The notes under the pieces were generated by a model. The model had not been told where the DNA came from, searched no databases, and worked only from the letters and a program-made list of their open reading frames with translations. Of a stretch of DNA of 64,000 nucleotides, positions 9,301 through 18,217 are shown piece after piece (the stretch's first letter is position 1; each line of letters begins with the position of its first letter). Source of the stretch: Mesorhizobium hawassense (GTDB lineage Bacteria; Pseudomonadota; Alphaproteobacteria; Rhizobiales; Rhizobiaceae); the NCBI RefSeq assembly GCF_003289945.1, contig NZ_QMBP01000016.1:62001-126000 (forward strand), written 5' to 3'. A program made the translations under genes and the position numbers.

Positions 9301-10935
9301 ATGGGCACACCATCTGATCCGACGAGCAAAGAGCCGACGGCCCAGCGGGACCACGGCGATCTGTCGATTATCCTGGCCGCGGCTCCGCTCGGCCTCACCA
9401 TCGTCGCCGCGGACGGGAACACCGTTTTCTGCTCGCCGGCGAAAAACAGCGACAGTTTCCGCACGCGCCGTTTCGACATCGACGTCAATGGCAGGGCCTA
9501 CGCCCTGTCCATCTCCCTCGACGAAAGCGAATGGGAATCGCGCGAGGACGAGCTGATACGCAGCGCCTATTTCGACGATCTGACCGGGCTGCCCAATCGA
9601 AGCCTGCTCGAACGGAGCCTGAGCGGTCTCATTGCCGACGCCAACGGGACCTTCGCGCTGGCGTTCATCGACGTGGACGGCTTCAAGAGCATCAACGACT
9701 ACTACGGCCACGGGGTTGGCGATCGGCTGCTCGTCAAGATCGCGGAACGGCTCAGCGCCGGCCTGCGGCGCTCGGACATGCTGGCGCGCCTGAGCGGCGA
9801 CGAGTTCGTCCTGCTCGTCTCGCCCGTGCACGACAGGCTCGAGCTGGAGCGCGATCTGGTCTGGATGAGCGAGCGGCTGAAGGAACCTTTCTTCATCGAC
9901 GGTTATGAGATCCTGGTCTCGGCGTCCTTCGGCGTCAGCCTGTTCCCGGATCATGGCCGCGCCTATGACGTCCTGCGCGATAACGCCGATCGCGCGATGT
10001 ATGACGGCAAGACCATTTGCAAGGGCACCGTCCGCTTTTTCGATGAATCCATCCAGCGTGTCGTGGACAAGCGCAGTCGGCTCGAACAGCGCATCCGCCT
10101 GGCCATCCGCGACAAGCGGGTGTGTTGCGCCTACCAACCCAAGGTCAACCTCCGCTCCGGGGAGACCATGGGTGTCGAGGTGCTGATGCGTTGGCGCGAC
10201 GAGGAAGGCGCCATTCAGCCGCCCGGCGACTTCCTCGGCCTGGCCGTCGAGCTTGGATTGATCGATGAGCTGACGCATCTGATCCTGGCGGAAACGGTCG
10301 CTTCGATCGACCGCCTCAACGAGATGTTCGGACCGACGTCGACGATCAGCATCAACGTCGCGGCCAAGCAGGCCGGCGACAGGCAGTTCATGCGGTCGTT
10401 CGTGGACGCGATCGAAGAGACAGGGTTCGCCAGCCGTTTCATCGTCGAGATCACGGAGGAAACGTTGCTGTCGCGCAACGAGTTCCAGGAGTGCATCCTG
10501 CCGATGATCCGGGCAATCGGAGCCAAGATCTCGATCGACGACTTCGGAGTCGGCTTCTCGTCCTTGTCGGTTCTGGCGGACATCACCGCCGACGAGGTCA
10601 AGATCGACAGGTCGTTCATCACCAAGCTGCACCGCCGGCCGCGCAACCAGAGCATCCTGAAAGCGATCGAGGCTCTCGGTCATTCCCTGGGCATGACAAT
10701 CGTCGTCGAGGGGGTGGAAAGTTTCGAGGAGGTGGCTTTTCTGCAGGCCACGACCCGTGTCGAGCTCGCTCAGGGCTATTACTTCGCGAAGCCCATCGTT
10801 CTCGACGAAGTCGTCTCCGCGGGCGCCGAGGTCGAGCAATTCCGGATCTCCGAGACGGCGAGATCCTCGCAACCGTCTCGGCAATTTTCGGGACGCTTGC
10901 AGCAGGGGCTGGTCTCAAACGAACGGCGCTACTAG
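9301..10935 (+). CDS. GGDEF-EAL protein with degenerate motifs
   Basis: The 544-residue soluble protein has a short PAS-like start (SIILAAAPLGLTIVAADG, residues 22-39), a GGDEF domain with DLTGLPNRSLLERS and FALAFIDVDGF, and a C-terminal EAL domain. The active-site motif reads SGDEF (165-169) rather than GGDEF. The EAL motif reads EVL (293-295), keeping the catalytic glutamate, and DDFGVGFSS and EGVES are present. Such proteins make, break or sense cyclic di-GMP. The changed motifs leave open whether the GGDEF part is active. It lies 13 bases after the HerA-type gene, probably in one operon. Its TAG stop is the left border of an R1 repeat. Confidence 0.9.
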   Translation: MGTPSDPTSKEPTAQRDHGDLSIILAAAPLGLTIVAADGNTVFCSPAKNSDSFRTRRFDIDVNGRAYALSISLDESEWESREDELIRSAYFDDLTGLPNRSLLERSLSGLIADANGTFALAFIDVDGFKSINDYYGHGVGDRLLVKIAERLSAGLRRSDMLARLSGDEFVLLVSPVHDRLELERDLVWMSERLKEPFFIDGYEILVSASFGVSLFPDHGRAYDVLRDNADRAMYDGKTICKGTVRFFDESIQRVVDKRSRLEQRIRLAIRDKRVCCAYQPKVNLRSGETMGVEVLMRWRDEEGAIQPPGDFLGLAVELGLIDELTHLILAETVASIDRLNEMFGPTSTISINVAAKQAGDRQFMRSFVDAIEETGFASRFIVEITEETLLSRNEFQECILPMIRAIGAKISIDDFGVGFSSLSVLADITADEVKIDRSFITKLHRRPRNQSILKAIEALGHSLGMTIVVEGVESFEEVAFLQATTRVELAQGYYFAKPIVLDEVVSAGAEVEQFRISETARSSQPSRQFSGRLQQGLVSNERRY

Positions 10936-11058
10936 GGCGGTTCGCCGTTTCACGGAAACGGCGGACCGCTCTATCTCGTTGTTTTGACGCGATTCCGGAC
11001 GGAAGGCTACGGCCGTCGCCGAGCCTAACCGCTGCGCACTTTCCTGGAATTGCTCTAA
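10932..11058. repeat. R1 palindromic repeat with internal insertion (127 bp)
   Basis: The element begins CTAGGGCGGTTCGCCG and ends AATTGCTCTAA. It carries both R1 modules plus roughly 22 extra bases (CTACGGCCGTCGCCGAGC) between the GACGGAA word and the terminal module. It sits exactly between two convergent genes, and its two borders form the TAG stop of each. Confidence 0.85.
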
Positions 11059-11477
11059 GCCTCCAGCGTCGGCTCGGTATTCACCTCCAGCGCCTCCTCC
11101 GCCTCGTCCTCCTCGCCGAGCACCTCGCCATGCACGCCGAGCGCGCGGCCGATCCAGACCGGGTCGATCAGGTGGTCGCGTTTGGGGTTCGTGGTGTTGG
11201 GGTGGATGAGGATGCTCAAGCCGCCATGGTTCAGCATCAGCCAGGGAACCAGCGTGGCGAAAATTTGGGTGGCGAAGGAGACCTGGTACATGGCCTGCTC
11301 ATGCGGGCCGACCGGCTCGTCGCGCCAGCTGCCCAGGCGCACACGGAAACGCTCGGCGATGCGCAGGCGCAGCCATTCGGCATGCCGCCGCTCGCCCGGA
11401 TCGCCGTAATAGATGTGGGCATGATAGCTGGCGATTTCCGCGACCGGCCTCGGATCCTGCGACTTGGCTTCGTTCAT
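11055..11477 (-). CDS. DOPA 4,5-dioxygenase family protein
   Basis: The 140-residue protein has the family signatures ASYHAHIYYGD (residues 16-26), LGSWRDEPVGPHEQAMYQV (about 48-66) and LVPWLMLNHGGLSILIHP. The family comprises small extradiol-type oxygenases first described in betalain synthesis; the conserved histidines are presumed metal ligands, and the bacterial substrate is unknown. An acidic tail (GEEDEAEEALEVNTEPTLEA) follows the domain. The ATG at 11477 has AGGGGAGC upstream. Its TAG stop belongs to repeat R1, whereas two decayed paralogues in the window end in TGA at the same codon. Confidence 0.88.
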   Translation of the reverse strand: MNEAKSQDPRPVAEIASYHAHIYYGDPGERRHAEWLRLRIAERFRVRLGSWRDEPVGPHEQAMYQVSFATQIFATLVPWLMLNHGGLSILIHPNTTNPKRDHLIDPVWIGRALGVHGEVLGEEDEAEEALEVNTEPTLEA

Positions 11478-11564
11478 CGCGATGCTCCCCTTCGATGATT
11501 TTCCCTGCCCCGGCAGGAGACTAGCGCAGGCGCGGCCGGCTTGTCTGCACCTGCCGCGGGCGCG

Positions 11565-12392
11565 TCAGAATTGCCTTCGGTTCAGCGGCCGCTTCAGGGC
11601 GATGCGGGCGAAGTTCTGCAGCGTGCGCGGCACCGGCTGCTCCTCGATCGCCTCGATGGCGCCCCTCTCCGCGCTGGCCTGACGGAAGCGCGCGACCCAA
11701 TCCTCGGTGATGTCGTCGCGCTGCACCACGAAGCGGGAAACCGGCAGGCTTGCAGGCACGCCAACGTCGAGCAGCCCGGCGACGGCCTCGATATAGGGCT
11801 GCGGATCGGCCAGCAGATCCTCGTAGACGAAATGCCGGGAGGGCAATTGCGAAAAGTCGAGATAGGCTCGCCGAAAGGCATAGCTCTGCTCGATCTGGAA
11901 GAAGGCGCGGCTGATGCCGGCGAAGCTGTAAGGGACCGCGACATCCCTGCCCTTGTCCCAGCTCGTCCATGAATTCGAGACGCCGGCGCGGTAGAAGGAA
12001 ATGGCCTGGCGGAGCCGGTCGCGGCGTTCGAGCGTGATGAAGGCCAGATCGTGCCGCCTGCGCATCTCGAACAGGAAATCCCTGCCCCATCTGCCCTTCG
12101 ACCAGGCGAGCTGGCGCGGAAACACTTTTATGGCGAAGCGGCCGTTTTCGGTCGAAGCCTGGCGCAGCACCGCTTGCTCGAGCGCCTCATAGCCGCGCGG
12201 CTCGGGCTTCAGAAAGAGCGGTTTCAGCCATTCCTTCGTCTGGCCCATGACGCCCGAGGCATTCGTCAGGCTGCCGAGCCAGCTCGAACCGCTCCTTGCC
12301 TCGGTCAGGACCGCAACCCCCTTCACCATACCCCCTTCGCGCGCATGCTGCACCAACGGCGCCAATGCGCCCGAGTTCCCTGCCTGCGCCAT
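11565..12392 (-). CDS. Stf0-like sulfotransferase
   Basis: Residues 30-40 read TEARSGSSWLG, the 5'-phosphosulfate-binding loop of PAPS-dependent sulfotransferases. FAIKVFPRQL, a YRAGVSNSW segment and HFVYEDLLADP follow, as in the Stf0 family (type member: mycobacterial trehalose 2-sulfotransferase). The acceptor cannot be deduced; surface glycan or lipid sulfation is one possibility. Length (275 aa) is normal for the family. Translation may start at Met22 (12329), where the homology begins, but a GGGGG tract lies too close to that ATG to decide. The gene stands alone between the dioxygenase and a nucleoside hydrolase. Confidence 0.8.
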   Translation of the reverse strand: MAQAGNSGALAPLVQHAREGGMVKGVAVLTEARSGSSWLGSLTNASGVMGQTKEWLKPLFLKPEPRGYEALEQAVLRQASTENGRFAIKVFPRQLAWSKGRWGRDFLFEMRRRHDLAFITLERRDRLRQAISFYRAGVSNSWTSWDKGRDVAVPYSFAGISRAFFQIEQSYAFRRAYLDFSQLPSRHFVYEDLLADPQPYIEAVAGLLDVGVPASLPVSRFVVQRDDITEDWVARFRQASAERGAIEAIEEQPVPRTLQNFARIALKRPLNRRQF

Positions 12393-12522
12393 GCCGGGCG
12401 AAAGCCGCTCCCTGCTTCCGCCGGCAACTCAAGAAAATTCTAATATATTCCGGCCGTTCCTTGCCACAAGCCGGCCATCGAAGCGAGGCGTTCGAAACGG
12501 GCGAGGCCAGGGCCGAAGCGGC

Positions 12523-13497
12523 TCACGCCTTCCGCCGGGTCAGCCGCTCCAGCGCGTCGACGATCAGGTCGCAGAATTTTTGGTGGTCGAGCTTCATCGC
12601 CACGCTGTGGCGAAAATTCACCTGCTCGCTCGCCGTGCCGCCGAAATGATGCATGCCGCCCATCTTCTCGAAATTGCAGACCGTCATGCCCTTGGTCCAG
12701 CGTCCAGCGGTCTCGACGCGGATGTCGGCCTTCTCGGTGGTCAAGACGCTCCCGTCGATCATGGCCGCGACGCAGCAGGCGTCGTGCACGGCCGGATACT
12801 CGATCTGCAGCAGGCCGCCATGCGTGGTGGCGATGAACTCCCAGATGTCGAGGACGAACTTGGCGATCGGCCCGCCGACGGCGCGCACCCTGTCCTGCAG
12901 GTCCCTCGTGGCCAGAGCCTGGTGCGTGAGGTCGAGCCCGACCATGGTGACGTCCCAATCGGCGCGGAACACCACGTCGGCAGCCTCCGGGTCGCCATAG
13001 ATGTTGAACTCGGCCGCGGGCGTGATGTTGCCGCGCGTATAGCTGCCGCCCATGGCGACGACCTTCTTCACCCGCTCGACGATGCGCGGGTCCTTGCGGA
13101 CGGCGAGTGCGATGTTGGTGTAGGGGCCGACGGGCACCAGCGTGACGGTCTTCGGCTCATGCGCCATGACCGTGTCGATGATGAAATCGACGGCATGGCG
13201 CCGGTCGAGCTCGAACGAGGCCGGCGGCAATTCGGGGCCGTCGAGCCCGGTCTCGCCATGGATCTCGACGGCCAGCACCTGGTCGATGATCAACGGCCCG
13301 GGCGAGCCCTTCGCCACCGGCACCTCGATGCCATAGGCGGTGCAGGTGGCCAGCGCGTTGCGCGTGGTGTTGTCGACATTGTGGTTGCCCGAAACCGTGG
13401 TGATGCCGAGCAGGTCGATGTTCGGATTGCCGGCCGCCAGCAGGATGGCGATGGCGTCGTCGTGCCCCGGATCGCAGTCGAGGATGATCTTTTCCAT
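12523..13497 (-). CDS. Inosine-uridine preferring nucleoside hydrolase family protein
   Basis: The protein opens with the calcium-binding signature LDCDPGHDDA (residues 6-15). Further family motifs are GITTVSGNHNVDNTTRNAL, LVPVGPYTNIALA, VVAMGGSYTRGNITPAAEFNIYGD and the C-terminal VNFRHSVAM. The length of 324 residues is typical. These enzymes hydrolyse the N-glycosidic bond of ribonucleosides for base salvage. The precise base preference cannot be read from sequence. It is expressed from its own unit; R2 repeat DNA lies upstream. Confidence 0.93.
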   Translation of the reverse strand: MEKIILDCDPGHDDAIAILLAAGNPNIDLLGITTVSGNHNVDNTTRNALATCTAYGIEVPVAKGSPGPLIIDQVLAVEIHGETGLDGPELPPASFELDRRHAVDFIIDTVMAHEPKTVTLVPVGPYTNIALAVRKDPRIVERVKKVVAMGGSYTRGNITPAAEFNIYGDPEAADVVFRADWDVTMVGLDLTHQALATRDLQDRVRAVGGPIAKFVLDIWEFIATTHGGLLQIEYPAVHDACCVAAMIDGSVLTTEKADIRVETAGRWTKGMTVCNFEKMGGMHHFGGTASEQVNFRHSVAMKLDHQKFCDLIVDALERLTRRKA

Positions 13498-13590
13498 GGC
13501 GTCCTCCTGTGGCGATTACAGACTGGGGGGTGTAAGCGTCAATTGTCGGTTGGCACAAAGGTGGGTGCAACATCGCGGACGCCGGCGCTG

Positions 13591-13752
13591 CCCCCTCTCC
13601 GTCTCGGCTTCGCCGAGCCACCTCTCCCCCACTTTGTGGGGGCGAGGAACCCAGGCTTTCCAAGGCCGCGCCCTCGGCGATTGGCGTTTCCTCGCCCCCG
13701 CCGAAGGTGGGGGAGAGGTGGCTCGGTGCGCAGCGCCGAGACGGAGCGGGGG
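13591..13752. repeat. R2 long palindromic repeat
   Basis: Arm CCGTCTCGGCTTCGCCGAG plus CACCTCTCCCCCAC is followed by a middle section with GCGATTGGCG. The inverted arms GTGGGGGAGAGGTGG and GCGCCGAGACGGAGCGGGGG come next. It is nearly the same as the copy at 16014-16184 and lies just beyond the 3' end of the ABC exporter gene. Confidence 0.85.
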
Positions 13753-13791
13753 AGCGCCCTAAGCGATTGCGCACAATCTCGGAGCGCCGTC

Positions 13792-15948
13792 CTACCCCTT
13801 ATTGCCATTCGCGCCGCTCCCCCACAGCGCGCGCTGCAGCATGCCGCGTTTCTTGCGCGGCACGAGATCGATGTCGCTGACCAGCCGCGCCCCGCCCTGG
13901 CGCCGCTCCAGCGTGATCTTGCGCGTGTGGAACGCTTCCAGCTCGGCGCGGTGCGCGACGCTGACGATGGTGACCTTGGGCAGTTCTCGGATCACCGTCT
14001 GCATCATCTTGTCCTGGCTCTTCTCGTCGAGCGCCGAGGTCGCTTCGTCGAGCACGACGATGTCGGGCGCATGCAGCAGAAGGCGGGCGAAGGCCAGGCG
14101 CTGCCTTTCGCCGCCCGACAGCGTCTGGTCCCAGGGCGCCTCCTCCTCCAGCCGGTCCTTCAGGTAACCGAGGCCGACCTTGTCGAGGGCAGCGGCGATC
14201 TCGGGCTTCTTCCAGTTGTCGGCGGCGGCGGGATAGGCGGTGGCGCGGCGCAGCGTGCCCGACGGGATATAGGGGCGCTGCGGCAGCATGAAGAGCCGCT
14301 TGCCGGGATGGAAATCGACGCTGCCGCTGCCCCAGGGCCACAGCCCCGCGATGGCGCGCACCAGCGTCGACTTGCCGGAGCCGGACTCGCCCGAGACCAG
14401 CACGCGCTCGCCGGGCTGAATCTCGACCTCGGTTTCCTTGACCACCGAGGTGCCGTCATCGAGCGTCACCGAGAGCTCGTCGAGCGCCAGCATGGCGCCG
14501 CCCTTGGTCTCGCCGCGCTGGATGCGGCCGAGCGTGTCGCTCGTCTCGGCGCGCTCCAGCCCGTCGAGCGACATCATCAGCGAGGCGATGCGGCGCGCCG
14601 AGGCGTTCCAGTCGGCGAGACGTGGATAATTGTCGACCAGCCAGCCGAAGGCGCCCTGCACGATGGCGAAGGCGGAGGCCGCCTGCATCACCTGGCCAAG
14701 GCTCATCGAGCCGTCGAGGAATTTTGGCGCGCACAAAAGCACCGGCACGACCGGCGCGAACAGGCTGGAGCCCTGCGAGACCAGTGCTGTACGCATGTGC
14801 TGGCCGGTGAGCCGCGCCCAGCGGCCGAGCACGGCGGCGAAGGAGCGGTCGATGCCGGCATTCTCCTCCTCCTCGCCGCCCAGCAGCGCGATGCTCTCGC
14901 CGTTTTCACGCACGCGCGTCAGCACGTAGCGGAACTCGGCTTCGGTCTGGTTCTTCTCCTCGGAAAGCTCGACGAAATGGCGGCCGATGAAGAACATCGA
15001 GGTCGAGGTGATCGCGGCATAGATGACGGCGGTGACGACGAGGAAGCCGGGCACGGTGATGGCGTGGCCGCCCAGCGTAAAACTCAGCGCGCCGCCGATG
15101 GTCCACAAGACGACGATGAAGGTCGAGGCAGCCAGGAAGGCGTTGAGCACGCCGGCGACGAAATCGACCGGCGATTCCGTAGCGATCCTGAGATCCTCGG
15201 TCAGGCGCGCCTCGGGGTTGGCGTGGTCGCCCTTGACGAGGTTGAGCTGGTAGTAGCGGCCGCTGGCCAGCCAGCGCTGGATGACCGCCGTGGTCAGCCA
15301 GGAGCGCCAGCGCCGCTGCATGGTCATGCGCAGATAGACCTGCGCGACGACCAGGCTGATGCTGCCGGCGACCAGCGGCAGGAAGATGGCGCTCAGCCAG
15401 TAGACGGTACCCGCGTCGCGCTGCTCGATGGCGTCGAAGATGGCGCGGTTCCAACGGTTGATGCCGTATTGAAAGCCGACATTGACGCAGATGAGCACGA
15501 GTAGCCCGACCGACAGCGGCCAGGCGAGCCTGTCGCCGCGCAGCCCCCAATAGCCGCGTCCGCTGATCCAGAAGCGCCTGAGCAGATATTTCTTGCGCGC
15601 CCGCTCGGCCTCCTCCGGTGACAGCCGCGGACTGGGCTCCGCCTCCTCCGGCGGCGGCGACCCGGCATGGCCGATGGCCTCGGGCGCGGCGTCGGCGGGT
15701 GTTTTTTTCCCGGATGGCTTCTCGCCGGCCGACGGCTTGCCGTGCCGCGCCTTGCCTTCTTTCAGCCTGTCTTCCGGTTTGTCTTCCGCCGCCTTATCCA
15801 AGCGCGGCTTCGGAGCGCCGCGCGGTTTCGACTGGCGCGGCTTCAACTGGTGCGAGGTATCGTGGCGCGACGTCGCCGGGCGCGGCTTGCTTTCACCGCG
15901 CTCAATGGCACTGTCGTCCGGTTTCGGTTTGCGCTTGGCCGGGGGCAT
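13792..15948 (-). CDS. SbmA/BacA-like ABC transporter, fused permease-ATPase (YddA type)
   Basis: The 718-residue protein has an unusual Lys/Pro-rich, probably disordered N-terminus of about 120 residues. An SbmA/BacA-like membrane domain follows (YWLSAIFLPLVAGSISLV, LSEEKNQTEAEFRYVLTRV). The ATPase has Walker A SGESGSGKST, signature LSGGERQRLAFARLL and Walker B IVVLDEATSALDE. The family moves peptides, very-long-chain fatty-acid precursors or cobalamin-like molecules across the inner membrane; rhizobial BacA matters in symbiosis, but the fused type is separate. The ATG at 15948 is chosen over a TTG six codons upstream. The gene is flanked on both sides by R2 repeats. Confidence 0.9.
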   Translation of the reverse strand: MPPAKRKPKPDDSAIERGESKPRPATSRHDTSHQLKPRQSKPRGAPKPRLDKAAEDKPEDRLKEGKARHGKPSAGEKPSGKKTPADAAPEAIGHAGSPPPEEAEPSPRLSPEEAERARKKYLLRRFWISGRGYWGLRGDRLAWPLSVGLLVLICVNVGFQYGINRWNRAIFDAIEQRDAGTVYWLSAIFLPLVAGSISLVVAQVYLRMTMQRRWRSWLTTAVIQRWLASGRYYQLNLVKGDHANPEARLTEDLRIATESPVDFVAGVLNAFLAASTFIVVLWTIGGALSFTLGGHAITVPGFLVVTAVIYAAITSTSMFFIGRHFVELSEEKNQTEAEFRYVLTRVRENGESIALLGGEEEENAGIDRSFAAVLGRWARLTGQHMRTALVSQGSSLFAPVVPVLLCAPKFLDGSMSLGQVMQAASAFAIVQGAFGWLVDNYPRLADWNASARRIASLMMSLDGLERAETSDTLGRIQRGETKGGAMLALDELSVTLDDGTSVVKETEVEIQPGERVLVSGESGSGKSTLVRAIAGLWPWGSGSVDFHPGKRLFMLPQRPYIPSGTLRRATAYPAAADNWKKPEIAAALDKVGLGYLKDRLEEEAPWDQTLSGGERQRLAFARLLLHAPDIVVLDEATSALDEKSQDKMMQTVIRELPKVTIVSVAHRAELEAFHTRKITLERRQGGARLVSDIDLVPRKKRGMLQRALWGSGANGNKG

Positions 15949-16013
15949 CGCGCGACAACGGCCCAAAAATCAAAAGGTTTCATGGAAGTGCCGTCCGAGG
16001 CAATCGTATAGGG

Positions 16014-16184
16014 CGCTCCCCTCTCCGTCTCGGCTTCGCCGAGCCACCGCTCCCCCACATTCGTGGGGGCGAGGAACCCAAGCTTTTGAGGCCGCGCGCT
16101 TGGCGATTGGCGTTTCCTCGCGCCCATGAAATGGGGGAGAGGTGGCTCGGCGCGCAGCGCCGAGACGGAGCGGGGGCAGCGCTG
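16014..16184. repeat. R2 long palindromic repeat
   Basis: Facing arms CTCTCCGTCTCGGCTTCGCC and GCGCCGAGACGGAGCGGGGG surround the same middle section seen at 13591-13752 (GAACCCA...GGCCGCGC...GGCGATTGGCG), in the same orientation. It lies upstream of the ABC exporter gene and downstream of the GGDEF-EAL gene. Confidence 0.85.
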
Positions 16185-16243
16185 CCATGCGATTGCCCCC
16201 GGGGTGCCCCTGTGCCGCTACCCTGCCCTTTCGCGGCTCCCCG

Positions 16244-18217
16244 TCAGGCGGCGCTGCCGCTGCGAGGACTGCGCAGCGGCTCGAAAACGACCTCGGCGCC
16301 GGTCGGGTCGAAGGCGAGCGCATCGCGCATCGGCAGGGCCGGCGAAAACAGATAGCCCTGCGCGATCATGCAGCCCAGAGAGCGCAGGATCATGCGATCG
16401 GCGTCGGTCTCGACGCCCTCGGCCATCACCTCGATGCCCAGTGTGCGGCCAAGGCCGATCACCGCCTCGACAAGCGCCTGGTCCTCCACCGATTTCGCCA
16501 GGTCGCGCACGAAATCCTTGTCGATCTTGATCTTGCGGATGCGGCTGTCCTTCAGCGACACCAGCGTCGAGAAGCCGGTGCCGAAATCGTCGAGGACGAT
16601 CGATATGCCGGCATCCGCCAGGCGCCCGACCTTCTCGTCGACGCGGGCGCGGTCGACCGGCGCCTCCTCGGTGATCTCGATCTCGAGCATGGCGGCCGGC
16701 ACGTCCTCCGCCTTCAGCCCGTCGAGGATCATGTCGTCGACATTGCCGGCCTCGAGCTCGCGCGGCGACAGGTTCATCGCGACGCGCACATCCGGGCGCC
16801 CCTGCCGCACCAGCTCAGCGATCATGGCGCAGCAATTCAAGAACACCGTCTCGGTCAGGAGCGAAAGCAGGCCGGTCTCGCGCGCGGCGGTGACGATCTC
16901 GGGCGGCGAGATGGCGCCATGGACGTCATGATGCCAGCGCAGCAGCGCCTCGAAGCCGACGACCGCGCTGGTGTCGAGCCGCACCAGCGGCTGGAACCAG
17001 GAGCAGAGCGCGCCGTCTTCAATAGCCCCACGCAGATCGCGCTCGATGCAGTTCTTGCGCTCCAGCGCGGCATCGAGACCCGCATCGAACAGGCAATATT
17101 CGTTCCTGCCGCCGCGCTTGGCGGCATAGAGCGCGAAATCCGCCTTGAGCAGCATCTCGGTCAGGCGCGGCTTTTCCGCCTGATAGATGCCGATCGAGGC
17201 GCCGACGCGCACCGAATTCAAATCCGGATCCGGATTGGCGATCGCCGCGATGATGGCGCAGGCAAGCGTGCCGGCCTGCTGGCTGGATTCTTTGGCGGAG
17301 AACAGCAGCACGAACTCGTCGCCGCCGATGCGCGCGATGGTCGCGCCTTGCGGGGCGTGCTCCTCGATCCGGCGCGCCACCTTGACCAGCAGATCGTCGC
17401 CGATGGTGTGGCCATAGGTGTCGTTGACGGATTTGAAGCCGTCGAGGTCGATCAGCATGGCCACGAACGGGCCGTCGGATTGGCCGAGCTCGCGGATCGC
17501 CTGCTCCAGCCCGTAGCGGTTGAGCAGATTGGTCAGCGGGTCGCGCCGCGAGTTGCGCTCCATCTCGGCGGCGAATTCGCGCGCCTCGTATTTGAGACGG
17601 CTGGTCTCCTGGAAGCGGGATTGTCCGAGCAGCGCGCCTCTCACCATGCCGCCCAGGAACATGGCGATGGTGAAGGCCAGCACATAGTTGGCAACGCCGC
17701 CATTCGCCAGCACGCAGCCGGCGGCGGCAAGCAGCGGCAGCGTGACGAAGTTGATCGAAGCCGGCGCGTAGGAGGTGCAGTAGGTGACCGAGCCGGCCGC
17801 GGCGCCGGCCAGCACGATCAGGTACAGCGGCGCCTCGGCCGTGGTGTATCCGTCGCTGAGCAGCGCCAGAAACGACCAGGCGACGCCCGATGCCAGCGCC
17901 AGCAGGCCATAGACGGACAGCCGGGCGCGGACCGCCTCCGGCCTGTCGTCGGCCGCGCCCGACTGGGCGATGGCCAGCACCAGGCGCGCGCCGTTGATCA
18001 GGGCGATCGCGACGAACCACAGCACCGCGGCAAGGCCGCCGCCGGAGATCAGCTGCACCATCAGGACCAAGGCCGAGAGCACCGTGCCGACCGGCATCGA
18101 GACGAAGACGCCCTTGCTCAGATCGCCAAGTTGGTCGCGCAGGATGCCGGCTTCGACGGCTTCGCTCTGTCCCCCGGAAGAGGGACTTGCAACCAGCCGC
18201 TCGTCATGCTTCGCCAT
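16244..18217 (-). CDS. Membrane-bound diguanylate cyclase/phosphodiesterase (GGDEF-EAL)
   Basis: The 657-residue protein has about six hydrophobic segments between residues 36 and 210. Then come a GGDEF domain (DPLTNLLNRYGLEQ; IGGDEF with GGDEF at 298-302) and an EAL domain with EALLRW (EAL at 423-425), DDFGTGFS and EGVET. Both active-site motifs are intact, so it may both make and degrade cyclic di-GMP. The membrane part may sense an external or membrane signal. It is a single gene with a long 5' region and no obvious partner. Confidence 0.93.
   Translation of the reverse strand: MAKHDERLVASPSSGGQSEAVEAGILRDQLGDLSKGVFVSMPVGTVLSALVLMVQLISGGGLAAVLWFVAIALINGARLVLAIAQSGAADDRPEAVRARLSVYGLLALASGVAWSFLALLSDGYTTAEAPLYLIVLAGAAAGSVTYCTSYAPASINFVTLPLLAAAGCVLANGGVANYVLAFTIAMFLGGMVRGALLGQSRFQETSRLKYEAREFAAEMERNSRRDPLTNLLNRYGLEQAIRELGQSDGPFVAMLIDLDGFKSVNDTYGHTIGDDLLVKVARRIEEHAPQGATIARIGGDEFVLLFSAKESSQQAGTLACAIIAAIANPDPDLNSVRVGASIGIYQAEKPRLTEMLLKADFALYAAKRGGRNEYCLFDAGLDAALERKNCIERDLRGAIEDGALCSWFQPLVRLDTSAVVGFEALLRWHHDVHGAISPPEIVTAARETGLLSLLTETVFLNCCAMIAELVRQGRPDVRVAMNLSPRELEAGNVDDMILDGLKAEDVPAAMLEIEITEEAPVDRARVDEKVGRLADAGISIVLDDFGTGFSTLVSLKDSRIRKIKIDKDFVRDLAKSVEDQALVEAVIGLGRTLGIEVMAEGVETDADRMILRSLGCMIAQGYLFSPALPMRDALAFDPTGAEVVFEPLRSPRSGSAA

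Noticed and set aside
7239..9488. A 749-codon minus-strand open frame opposite the HerA-type gene
   Set aside because: It is composition-driven; the plus strand has Walker motifs and family homology.
12247..15504. A very long plus-strand open frame (over 1000 codons) antisense to the nucleoside hydrolase and ABC exporter genes
   Set aside because: It mirrors highly G+C-rich genes on the other strand, has no recognisable domain and mostly Arg/Ala/Gly/His-rich sequence; the minus-strand genes have clear motifs.
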